DNA of 54,483 nt from Burkholderiales bacterium (GTDB taxonomy: Bacteria > Pseudomonadota > Gammaproteobacteria > Burkholderiales > SG8-39). Every line of letters begins with the position of its first letter. Positions within the stretch are counted from its first letter, which is position 1. The position numbers were made by a program, and so were the translations under genes. The DNA is taken from assembly GCA_023383795.1 (NCBI GenBank), contig JAHDYJ010000018.1, positions 1 through 54,483 on the forward strand, read 5' to 3'. The notes under the pieces were generated by a model. The model had not been told where the DNA came from, made no database searches, and saw nothing but the letters and a program-made list of their open reading frames with translations. Positions 9,111 through 16,058 of this stretch are shown here, piece after piece.

Positions 9111-9911
9111 ATGAAACGGTTTCTCACCAAGTCCCTCGTCGTCGCGTCGATCTTCGTCGGCGCGCAGACGGCGCAAGCGGTCCCGGTCGACCTCGAGCTG
9201 CTGCTCGCGACCGACACGTCGGGCAGCGTCGACGGCACCGATTTCGCGCTGCGTCGCAGCGGCGTCGAGGCGGCGTTCCGCAGCGCGGCGGTCATCAATG
9301 CGATCCAGAGCGGCGCCATCGGCAGCATCGCGGTCGCGCTGTGGGACTTCGCCACCGGCTCGACCGTCGCGGTCGACTGGACGTTGATCTCCGACGCGGC
9401 CAGCTCGAACGCGTTCGCCGACGCGGTCGCCGCCGCGCCGCGAGGCGGCACCGGGATCCAGGACGGGCAGGTGGCCCTGCTCGGCGCCGCGCTCGCCTCG
9501 CTCAACGGCAACGACTTCGAAGGCGCGCGGGCGGTGCTCGACATCAACTCCGAGGGCGCGGAGAGCGTGGCCTGCAGCTTCAGCCAGCTCAACTGCGTGC
9601 CCCTGCAGGACGCGCGCGACGCCTTCCTGGCCGGCGGCGGCGACGCGATCAACGCGATCTGGATGAACGACCGCGACTTCTTCGGTCTCGATCCCGCGGA
9701 CCTCATCAACGCGTTCGAGTACGGCGCGCTGAACGTCATCGGCGGGGCCGGCTCGTTCCAGGTCTTTGCCGCGACCAACGAAGACTTCATCGAGGCGATC
9801 GTCGACAAGATCGTCCGCGAGATCCGCCCGGTTCCGGAACCCGGCACGCTGGCGCTGATCGCGATCGCGCTCGCCGGCATCGGCGGCCTGGCGCGGAGGC
9901 GGAGCGCCTAG
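9111..9911 (+). CDS. DUF1194 (VWA-like) protein with PEP-CTERM sorting signal
   Basis: 266 residues from ATG 9111, which has a strong GGAGGAGGA Shine-Dalgarno. An N-terminal signal peptide (MKRFLTKSLVVASIFVGAQT) precedes a von-Willebrand-A-like/DUF1194 domain: LLLATDTSGSVDGTDF is the MIDAS-type DxSxS motif, followed by VALWDFATGS and AINAIWMNDRD. The C-terminus is a classical PEP-CTERM tripartite signal: VPEPGTLAL, a hydrophobic helix, and the basic tail ARRRSA. Family knowledge: such proteins are exported, processed by exosortase EpsH/XrtA and placed at the surface or in the exopolysaccharide matrix. A sigma-54-like promoter lies just upstream and a strong terminator follows. No exosortase gene is in the window. 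Confidence 0.9.
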   Translation: MKRFLTKSLVVASIFVGAQTAQAVPVDLELLLATDTSGSVDGTDFALRRSGVEAAFRSAAVINAIQSGAIGSIAVALWDFATGSTVAVDWTLISDAASSNAFADAVAAAPRGGTGIQDGQVALLGAALASLNGNDFEGARAVLDINSEGAESVACSFSQLNCVPLQDARDAFLAGGGDAINAIWMNDRDFFGLDPADLINAFEYGALNVIGGAGSFQVFAATNEDFIEAIVDKIVREIRPVPEPGTLALIAIALAGIGGLARRRSA

Positions 9912-9942
9912 CGGCCCACCGGCAAGAGCGATCTGCAACGCG

Positions 9943-9973
9943 AAACGGGGACTCCAGGTCCCCGTTTTCTTTC
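9943..9973 (+). terminator. rho-independent terminator after the PEP-CTERM gene
   Basis: A perfect ten-base-pair stem AAACGGGGAC / GTCCCCGTTT with loop TCCAG (9953-9957) is followed by TCTTTCC. It lies 31 bases after the stop of the PEP-CTERM gene and 9 bases from the end of the convergent membrane-protein gene. Confidence 0.85.
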
Positions 9974-9981
9974 CGACCTGT

Positions 9982-10620
9982 CTACGGAGCGGCGACCGGG
10001 CGGACCAGCAGTCCGGTCGTCGACACCCGCACCTCGTACTCGGCGGGCCGGTCGGCCGGCGCGAACGTCGCCGAGCCGTACTCGACGTCGAGCAGCGGCG
10101 CGAGCGCGGCGTAGCGGGTGCGCAGGTCGAAGATGTCGAGCGGCTTGTCGGCCGCGAGCGAGTGCACGGTGCGCGGGCCGTTGCGCTCCTTGTCGAGCGC
10201 CGCGTAGCGGCCGGCCACGCGATCGAGCTGGTAGGCGGTGTGCAGGCCGACGACGTTCGCCATCGGCTTCCACTTGAGCACGTGCGCGTCGACGTAGACC
10301 TGGTCGCCGGCGAGCGCGTAGGTCGCCTCGCGGCCGTCGGCGAAGCGGAAGCGCGCGCTGAACTGCTGCGGACCGGTCGGCCGCACCGACACGCGCGCGG
10401 CGACCTCCTCGCGCGTGAGCGCGTGATAGCCGAGCGTCGCGACGCTCAGCGTCCCGGCGAGCGCCGCGCACGCCGCGAGCGCGATCGCGGCGAGCGCGCG
10501 GGTCGTGAACGCGAGCGGGCGGCGGCGGCGCAGCGCGCCGGCGGCCGCGAGGACGAACAGCAGCCCGAGGACGGCGAAGCCGCCGGCGATCCAGAGGAAG
10601 AGCTGCGTCGCGGTTTGCAT
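9982..10620 (-). CDS. conserved inner-membrane protein, two TM segments
   Basis: 212 residues. Two N-terminal transmembrane helices (about residues 6-30, FLWIAGGFAVLGLLFVLAAA, and 40-62, LAAIALAACAALAGTLSVAT) separated by a basic RRRRP loop, then a soluble domain of about 150 residues containing QVYVDAHVLKWKP and ANVVGLHTAYQLDRVAGRY. Betaproteobacterial relatives are often labelled 'cation/multidrug efflux pump', but nothing here resembles a transporter, so I keep it as unknown. ATG 10620 starts directly at the first helix. Transcribed towards the PEP-CTERM terminator. Function unknown. Confidence 0.75.
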   Translation of the reverse strand: MQTATQLFLWIAGGFAVLGLLFVLAAAGALRRRRPLAFTTRALAAIALAACAALAGTLSVATLGYHALTREEVAARVSVRPTGPQQFSARFRFADGREATYALAGDQVYVDAHVLKWKPMANVVGLHTAYQLDRVAGRYAALDKERNGPRTVHSLAADKPLDIFDLRTRYAALAPLLDVEYGSATFAPADRPAEYEVRVSTTGLLVRPVAAP

Positions 10621-10670
10621 TGACGGCGGCCGGTGCGGAAGCGGCGCCCATTATCGCACCGGCGCACGCG

Positions 10671-11378
10671 TCACAGCCGCATGTACGCGTAGCCTTCCTT
10701 CGCCTGCAGGCGGCCGATCTCGGCGACGCCCGAGGGGACGAGCTTCGCCGCGGGGATCACGCGGCGCGGGTCGATCTCCCGGCGGGCGAGGGTGTTGCCG
10801 CACACCCGGAAGTCCACGCCCTGCGACTTCAGCGCGGCGACGCGGACCGCGAACGGCTCGCCGTCCTTGTCGCGGGCGCCGGCGAGCAGGAAATCGATCC
10901 CGTTGTTGTGCGCGACGACCACGGCTTTCAGGCCGGGCGCGCTCTGGACGTGGTTGGCGATGTTGCGCAGCGCGGTCGCCGGGTCGGTCGTCTCGTTGAC
11001 GTGGTAGACGATCTTCTCGGCGCCGCCGGGCGCGAGGCGCTCGTAGGCGATCGGCGCGAGCGCGAGCGCCGCGGCCGCGACCAGGATCGCCGCGGGCACG
11101 GCGACGAGCGCGCGCGTGCGCAGCCGCCACGGGCGGGCGCGTTCACGCTCGGCGCGCAGCCGGCGTCCGATCGCCCTGCGCAATGCGGCCGGCGCCGGCT
11201 CGGCGGTGAGCCCCGCACCGACGGCCGCACGCAGCCTGCGCAGCGTGCCGTGCTCGGCGCGGCACGCCTCGCACCGGGCGAGATGGCGCTCGAGCGCGAG
11301 CGATGCCGCGGTGTCGAGCTCGCCGTCGACGTACGCCTGGACGAGGGGGCGTGCCTGCGCGCAGGTCAAGGCGGTCAT
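10671..11378 (-). CDS. anti-sigma factor with zinc-finger and periplasmic DsrE-like domain
   Basis: 235 residues in three parts. Residues 1-45 form a zf-HC2/ZAS anti-sigma domain (TCAQARPLVQAYVDGEL, then H32-x3-C36-x2-C39). Residues about 90-112 are one transmembrane helix (ALVAVPAAILVAAAALALAP). Residues 121-235 are a DsrE/DsrF-like domain (COG1416 type) with YHVNE, HNNGIDFLL, a single Cys at 193 (VCGNTL) and LVPSGVAEIGRLQ. The start ATG overlaps the sigma stop as ATGA, so the two are translationally coupled. Expected role: hold the ECF sigma in the cytosol and release it on a periplasmic cue seen by the DsrE domain, perhaps a reactive sulfur or thiol species through Cys193 (inference). The DsrE part closely resembles the neighbouring exported proteins at 12571 and 13464. 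Confidence 0.9.
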   Translation of the reverse strand: MTALTCAQARPLVQAYVDGELDTAASLALERHLARCEACRAEHGTLRRLRAAVGAGLTAEPAPAALRRAIGRRLRAERERARPWRLRTRALVAVPAAILVAAAALALAPIAYERLAPGGAEKIVYHVNETTDPATALRNIANHVQSAPGLKAVVVAHNNGIDFLLAGARDKDGEPFAVRVAALKSQGVDFRVCGNTLARREIDPRRVIPAAKLVPSGVAEIGRLQAKEGYAYMRL

Positions 11379-11902
11379 TTCTTCCTCTCCGGTGCGCCCA
11401 GCCGGCGGGCGAGCGCGGTGCGCCCGCGCGCGAGCCGCGACATCACGGTGCCGATCGGCGCATCGGTCACCGCGGCGATCTCCTTGTACGACAAGCCGTG
11501 CAGCTCCCGCAGCACGATCGCTTCGCGGAACTCCTCGGGCAGTCCGGCCACCGCATCGCGCACCAGCGCCTGCGCCTCGCGGGCCATGGCGACCTCCTCG
11601 GGCGGGGGCAAGCCATTCGGCGTGTCGGCGTGGCACTCCTCGTCGAACGCTTCGAAGGTCGCGCGCGGCGGCTCGCGGTCGAGCGCCGTGAAGCACGCGT
11701 TGCGCACGATCGCGAGCACCCAGGCGCGGCCGTCGCCGCCGTGGAACGAGTCGAAGAACCGGTACGCCCGCAAGTAAGCCTCCTGCACCGCTTCCTGGGC
11801 GACGGCCGGATCGCGCACGAGCCAGCGCGCGAGATCGTACGCCGCGTCCAGGTGCGGAACGATCAGCCGCTCGAAGCGCTCGCACTTCCCGTCGCGGCCC
11901 AC
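11375..11902 (-). CDS. ECF-subfamily RNA polymerase sigma factor
   Basis: 175 residues from a GTG at 11902 preceded by GAGGGGAGGGGAAG. Region 2 is AAYDLARWLVRDPAVAQEAV with EAYLRAYRFFDSF; region 4 is LPEEFREAIVLRELHGLSYK with the recognition helix IGTVMSRLARGR. No region 3, no fused C-terminal domain. It directs RNA polymerase to a small regulon and is coupled through ATGA to the anti-sigma gene. The reading frame is open further upstream with ATGs, but that extension is basic, low-complexity and unlike any sigma factor. The divergent DsrE gene at 12117 and the lipoproteins beyond are the most likely targets. Confidence 0.92.
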   Translation of the reverse strand: MGRDGKCERFERLIVPHLDAAYDLARWLVRDPAVAQEAVQEAYLRAYRFFDSFHGGDGRAWVLAIVRNACFTALDREPPRATFEAFDEECHADTPNGLPPPEEVAMAREAQALVRDAVAGLPEEFREAIVLRELHGLSYKEIAAVTDAPIGTVMSRLARGRTALARRLGAPERKK

Positions 11903-11937
11903 CTTCCCCTCCCCTCGGGACCTCAGCAGCCGCGAGT

Positions 11938-12033
11938 TTATTCCCGCCGCGCCGCGCCGCGGCGGATCAGCGGATTGAATGCCTCGATAAGAGGCGGCCG
12001 CCACGCGGCGCGCCCGTACGGCCGCGGGAATAA
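11938..12033. promoter_or_regulatory. mirrored GCGGGAATAA motifs between sigma and DsrE genes
   Basis: GCGGGAATAA occurs on the plus strand at 12024-12033 facing the DsrE gene at 12117, and as its exact reverse complement at 11938-11947 facing the sigma gene. GGAAT-type elements are common -35 boxes of ECF-dependent promoters. A paired, outward-facing copy in the divergent control region would fit autoregulation of sigma plus activation of the DsrE genes. The -10 elements are not obvious (plus strand: GTATAG at 12051-12056 is possible), so this is a candidate only. Confidence 0.45.
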
Positions 12034-12116
12034 GCGGACGGGCGTTGCAGGTATAGCGGATAGGACCCCGCCGCCCGTTCCGGCGCCGGGGCATCGTTCC
12101 GTCACGGGGAGGAGAC

Positions 12117-12545
12117 ATGGAGATGCGTAGAAACCTGCTCAAGTTCGTGCTCGCTGCGACCCTCGCCGCATTTGCCGCCGCGCCGGCGGCCTTTGCGGCG
12201 GACAAGGAGCGCGTGGTGATCCAGGTCAGCGACGACGATCCGAAGACCTGGAACCAGGCGCTGAACGTCGTCCGCAACGTCCAGGCCGCCTACGGCAAGG
12301 GCAAGGTGGAGGTCGAGGTCGTCGTGTTCGGCAACGGCATCGGCCTGCTGAAGGCCGACTCGACCCTGGCGAACCGCATCGACGACACGCTCGCCGCCGG
12401 CGCGCACGTCTACGCCTGCCAGAACACCATGCGCGGCCGCAAGCTCGCGAAGGACGACATGCACGCCAGGATCGGCTACGTGCCGGCCGGCGTGATCGAG
12501 ATCATCGAGAAGCAGAAGGCCGGCTGGGCGGTCATCCGTCCGTGA
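12117..12545 (+). CDS. exported DsrE-family protein
   Basis: 142 residues: signal peptide with AFA cleavage site (about residue 27), then a DsrE-like domain ERVVIQVSDDDP...VEVVVFGNGIGLL with a single Cys at 101 (YACQNTM), ending YVPAGVIEIIEKQ. DsrE/TusD-type folds handle protein-bound sulfur through such a cysteine; exported COG1416 members have no settled function. ATG 12117 follows GGGGAGGAG at good spacing. First gene of a plus-strand pair with the lipoprotein at 12571 (25-base gap), and divergent from the ECF sigma gene. More distant from the other three DsrE domains here than they are from each other. Confidence 0.88.
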   Translation: MEMRRNLLKFVLAATLAAFAAAPAAFAADKERVVIQVSDDDPKTWNQALNVVRNVQAAYGKGKVEVEVVVFGNGIGLLKADSTLANRIDDTLAAGAHVYACQNTMRGRKLAKDDMHARIGYVPAGVIEIIEKQKAGWAVIRP

Positions 12546-12570
12546 CGTGCACACAACCGGGGAGACAACC

Positions 12571-13014
12571 ATGAAAAGCATTGCAGCGTTCGGCACGATC
12601 GTGCTGGCGGCCCTGGTCGCCGGCTGCGCCGCCACCGGCGGCTCGAGCGGCATGGTCGCCGAGGACAGGGTCATCTACCACATCAACGAGGGGCTCGACC
12701 AGGCCTCCGACGGGCTGCGCAACATCAACAATCACCTGGAGGTGAACCCGAAAGCCAGGATCGTCGTCGTGTCGCACGCGCGCGGCGTCGACTTCCTGAT
12801 GAAGAACGCCCGGGACAAGAACGGCAACCCGTACGAGATCCCGGTGCAGGCGCTGAAAGAGCGCGGGGTCGAGTTCCAGGTCTGCGAGATCACGCTGCGC
12901 AACCGCAGGCTGAAGCGCGAGCAGTTCATCGAGGAGGCGACGTTCGTCCCGTCCGGCGTGGGGCAGATCGGCAGGCTGCAGCAGCGCGAGGGGTATGCGT
13001 ACCTGAAGCCTTGA
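12571..13014 (+). CDS. DsrE-family lipoprotein
   Basis: 147 residues. Lipobox LVAGC with Cys19, so a membrane-anchored periplasmic lipoprotein. The mature domain matches the anti-sigma DsrE domain almost motif by motif: YHINE, HARGVDFLM, VCEITL (Cys105), FVPSGVGQIGRLQ, GYAYLKP. Start ATG 12571 follows GGGGAGA. Likely co-transcribed with the gene at 12117. Because it is so close in sequence to the sensory half of the anti-sigma factor, it may compete for or deliver the same ligand (inference). Confidence 0.88.
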   Translation: MKSIAAFGTIVLAALVAGCAATGGSSGMVAEDRVIYHINEGLDQASDGLRNINNHLEVNPKARIVVVSHARGVDFLMKNARDKNGNPYEIPVQALKERGVEFQVCEITLRNRRLKREQFIEEATFVPSGVGQIGRLQQREGYAYLKP

Positions 13015-13105
13015 TGCCGCGCAGTCGCCGCGCGCCGATCGCCCGACGCGGACGCTCGGCGCGCGGCCCGGATCGCGGCGAACCGGCGGCTGCGCGCGGG
13101 CCGGC

Positions 13106-13378
13106 TCAGGCGGTCGGCCGCCAGTCGAACCCGGTGAAGTCGCCGCCGGCGGCATCGCTCACGGCGACGCCGCTCACCCGCGCGGCGGGCGGGCCGCGCC
13201 TCGACCAATCGATGATCGCGTCGACCGCTTCCTTCGGTCCATCGACGACGGCCTCGACCGCGCCGTCGCGGCAGTTGCGCACCCAGCCGACGACGCCCAG
13301 CCGCCCGGCTTCGCGGCACATCGCGTCGCGAAAGCCGACCCCCTGCACGCGGCCGCTGATCAGCAGATGTTTGGCCAT
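13106..13378 (-). CDS. acyP: acylphosphatase
   Basis: 90 residues, the normal size for this small cytosolic enzyme that hydrolyses acyl-phosphate bonds. It has the signature [13 protein letters not shown] (phosphate-binding loop with catalytic Arg) and [19 protein letters not shown] (catalytic Asn). Start ATG 13378 gives the standard N-terminus. It sits in opposite orientation between two DsrE lipoprotein genes; no functional link is evident. Confidence 0.95.
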   Translation of the reverse strand: MAKHLLISGRVQGVGFRDAMCREAGRLGVVGWVRNCRDGAVEAVVDGPKEAVDAIIDWSRRGPPAARVSGVAVSDAAGGDFTGFDWRPTA

Positions 13379-13463
13379 GGCCCGGTGGCGTGTGTAGGCT
13401 GCGATTCTACGGCGGCGCGCGGGCGCGACCCACCCGCGCGCCGCGGTACCGGCGTCGGAGGAC

Positions 13464-13904
13464 ATGCCCATGATTCGCTTGCCATTTCTGCTGCTGGTCC
13501 TGCTGGGACTGCTGCTCGGAGGCTGCGCCGGCACGCCCGCGGAGCCCCCGCGGAACCGGGCCGTCTACCACATCAGCGAGGCCGGCGAGCAGCCGGTCCG
13601 CGCGATGCAGTTCATCCGCAACCACCTCGAGGCGAACCCGAAGGCGGTGATCGCCGTGGTCACCCACGCGGCCGGGGTCGACTTCCTGATGAAGGGCGCG
13701 AAGACCGAGCGGGGCAACGCCTACCTGACGGCGATCGAGGATCTCGAGCTCCTCGAGGTGAGGTTCCTCGTGTGCGAAATCACCCTGCGCGAGCGCAACC
13801 TGACCCGGGACCGGTTCGTCGACCAGGCGGCCTTCGTGCGCTCCGGCGTGGCGGAGCTCGCGCGCCTGCAGAGCGACGAGGGATACGCGTACGTGAAGCC
13901 GTGA
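13464..13904 (+). CDS. second DsrE-family lipoprotein
   Basis: 146 residues. Hydrophobic signal and lipobox LLGGC (Cys21) followed by the same DsrE-like domain as the anti-sigma factor and the 12571 lipoprotein: [20 protein letters not shown] (Cys104), [23 protein letters not shown] 13464 follows GGAGGA. It lies beyond the oppositely oriented acyP and ends 25 bases before the convergent hyfI, so it is probably a separately transcribed member of the DsrE group that arose by duplication. Confidence 0.87.
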   Translation: MPMIRLPFLLLVLLGLLLGGCAGTPAEPPRNRAVYHISEAGEQPVRAMQFIRNHLEANPKAVIAVVTHAAGVDFLMKGAKTERGNAYLTAIEDLELLEVRFLVCEITLRERNLTRDRFVDQAAFVRSGVAELARLQSDEGYAYVKP

Positions 13905-13929
13905 GCCGCGGTGCGCGGCGGGCGCGGCG

Positions 13930-14445
13930 TCAGGCGCGCCGCGCCGTGAGCGCGGTGAGGATGCCCTGCATGATCGCGACCGGCGTGGGTGGACAGCCCG
14001 GCACGGCCACATCGACCGGGATCACGTTCGACACCCGTCCGCAGCTCGCGTAGCTCTCGCCGAAGACCCCGCCGTCGCAGCCGCAGTCGCCGATCGCGAC
14101 GACGAGCTTGGGGTCGGGCGTCGCGTCGTACGTGCGCTTCAGCGCCGTCTCCATGTTGCGCGACACCGGGCCGGTGACGAGCAGCATGTCGGCGTGGCGC
14201 GGGCTGGCGACGAACTTGATGCCGAGGCGCTCGAGGTTGTAGTAGGGGCTGTTCGTGGCGTGGATCTCGAGCTCGCAGCCGTTGCAAGATCCGGCGTCGA
14301 CGTGGCGGATGGCGAGCGCGCGGCCGAAGTGCTTCAGCACCACCTCGTCGAGGCGCTGCGCGATCGCGCGCAGCGCCTCGTCTGGCGCCGGCGCCGGTTC
14401 GGTCACCACGCCGACTTTGGCGATCTGCTTCAGCAGCTGATACAT
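13930..14445 (-). CDS. hyfI: Ehr complex subunit HyfI/NuoB-like (4Fe-4S)
   Basis: 171 residues, homologous to NuoB and the small subunit of group 4 hydrogenases (HyfI/HycG). It keeps the cysteines for one proximal 4Fe-4S cluster: GSCNGCELEI (Cys54, Cys57), GDCGCDGG (Cys121, Cys123) and PGCPPTP (Cys151). Shorter than E. coli HyfI (about 250) at the N-terminus. It should pass electrons inside the peripheral arm, next to HyfG. Last gene of the six-gene minus-strand operon and convergent with the DsrE lipoprotein gene. Confidence 0.93.
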   Translation of the reverse strand: MYQLLKQIAKVGVVTEPAPAPDEALRAIAQRLDEVVLKHFGRALAIRHVDAGSCNGCELEIHATNSPYYNLERLGIKFVASPRHADMLLVTGPVSRNMETALKRTYDATPDPKLVVAIGDCGCDGGVFGESYASCGRVSNVIPVDVAVPGCPPTPVAIMQGILTALTARRA

Positions 14446-14500
14446 CGCGCTCCGCCTCCTTTCACGCGCCTCTGCTCACTCCTCGCTCCTCGCGCCTCAC

Positions 14501-16048
14501 TCACAAGTCCTGCCCCGCGTACGACAGGTTGAACGACTTGTTGATCAGCGGGAAGTCGGGGACGATGTTCCCGAGCACCGCGCGCTCGAGGAGCGGCCAG
14601 TTCTGCCATGACGGGTCGTGCGGGTGCAGCCGATGGATGCGGCCTTCCGCGGCCGTGTCGAGCGCGATCAGCACTTCGCCGCGCCAGCCTTCGACCCAGC
14701 CGATGCCGCGCCGGCCTGCGGCGGGCGGGGCGAGCGGCACGCGCGTCGGCCCGTCGGGCAGGCCGCGCAGCAGCAGCCGCAGGAGCCGCGCCGACTCGAA
14801 CAGCTCCTCGAACCGCACCGCGGCGCGCGCGGCGACGTCGCCCGCATCCGCCGCCGCCAGGCGGACACCGAGCGTGTCGTAGGGCGCGACCGGGTGATCG
14901 ACCCGCAGGTCGCGGCGCAGGCCGCTCGCGCGGCCGGCGAGGCCGGTGAGCCCCAGCTTCGCCGCGAGCGCCGGCGTCACCTCGCCCGTCGTCATGAACC
15001 GGTCCTGCACGCCGGCGTGCTCGTCGTAGATCGCGCGCAGGCGCCGCACCTCGGGCTCGATGCGGTCGAGCGCCGTCAGGATCTCGGCCGCCGCGCCGGT
15101 CGAGAGATCGCGGGCGACCCCGCCCGGCACCACCGTGTCCATCAGGTAGCGATGCCCGAAGGCCCGCGCGTTGACGCGCAGCAGGTCCTCCTTCAGCCGC
15201 CAGAACTGGAAGAAGCCGAAGGCGAGCGCGACGTCGTTGCCGAGGTAGCCGAGGTCGCCGAGGTGGTTGGCGATGCGCTCGAGCTCGAGCAGGCAGCCGC
15301 GCAGCGCGGCCGCGCGCGGCGGCGGCGCGGCATCGCACGCGCTTTCCACGGCCATCGCGTAGGCCCAGGCGAATGCGACCGTGGAATCGCCGCTCACGCG
15401 GCCCGCGAGTCGCGCGCCCTCGTCGAGCGTCATCGACTCGAAGCGCTTCTCGATGCCCTTGTGCTTGTAGCCGAGCCGCTCCTCGAGGCGCAGGATCTTC
15501 TCGCCGACGATCGAGAACCGGAAGTGCCCGGGCTCGATCGTGCCGGCGTGCACCGGGCCGACCGGAATCTCGTGCACGCCCTCGCCCTCGACCCTGACGA
15601 ACGGGTAGCGGTCCTCCGCGAGCGGGAAGCGGCGCGCCGGGTCGAAGTCCTTGCGCAGCGGGAAGGTGCCGCCGGGCCAGGCACCGTGCCGCAGCCACTT
15701 GCGGTGATCGGGGTTCTCGTCGGCGTGGATGCCGACGAGGTCGTAGGCCGCGCGCTGCTTGCGGTTCGCGGCCGGGAAGAGGTCGGCGATGCCGGGGTAG
15801 CGCGGGTGCTCGCGCGCGAGCGGCACGGCGAGCCACAGGAGCCCTTCGGACGAGGCGAGCGCGACGTGCAGCGCGAACCCGGCGCCGCGGACGGTCTCGT
15901 CGCTGCCCCACAGCGCGACTAGGCGGGCCCCGCGCGCGCGCGCCTGCTCGCAGGCCTCGCGCAGGCGGGCGGGTTCGACCGCCGCGAGGAACGCCGGCGC
16001 GGCGCCGGGAAGCCGGTCGGCCGCGATGGGAAGTCCGGTTGCCGGCAT
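14501..16048 (-). CDS. hyfG: Ehr complex large subunit HyfG-like (NuoC-NuoD fusion) lacking Ni ligands
   Basis: 515 residues: N-terminal NuoC-like domain (about 1-150) fused to a NuoD/large-hydrogenase-subunit domain (KHKGIEKRFESM, ELERIANHLGDLGYLGNDVA). In true [NiFe] hydrogenases the N-terminal ligand motif is RxCGxC; here the aligned stretch is RVSGDS (residues 217-222), both cysteines being Ser. The C-terminal DPCxxC is replaced by NKSFNL (in INKSFNLSYAG). All four nickel ligands are thus absent and no maturation endopeptidase tail is seen. The protein cannot be a hydrogenase; it belongs to the Ehr (energy-converting hydrogenase-related) group. The real substrate is unknown. Confidence 0.92.
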   Translation of the reverse strand: MPATGLPIAADRLPGAAPAFLAAVEPARLREACEQARARGARLVALWGSDETVRGAGFALHVALASSEGLLWLAVPLAREHPRYPGIADLFPAANRKQRAAYDLVGIHADENPDHRKWLRHGAWPGGTFPLRKDFDPARRFPLAEDRYPFVRVEGEGVHEIPVGPVHAGTIEPGHFRFSIVGEKILRLEERLGYKHKGIEKRFESMTLDEGARLAGRVSGDSTVAFAWAYAMAVESACDAAPPPRAAALRGCLLELERIANHLGDLGYLGNDVALAFGFFQFWRLKEDLLRVNARAFGHRYLMDTVVPGGVARDLSTGAAAEILTALDRIEPEVRRLRAIYDEHAGVQDRFMTTGEVTPALAAKLGLTGLAGRASGLRRDLRVDHPVAPYDTLGVRLAAADAGDVAARAAVRFEELFESARLLRLLLRGLPDGPTRVPLAPPAAGRRGIGWVEGWRGEVLIALDTAAEGRIHRLHPHDPSWQNWPLLERAVLGNIVPDFPLINKSFNLSYAGQDL

Positions 16049-16058
16049 GTCGGTCTCC

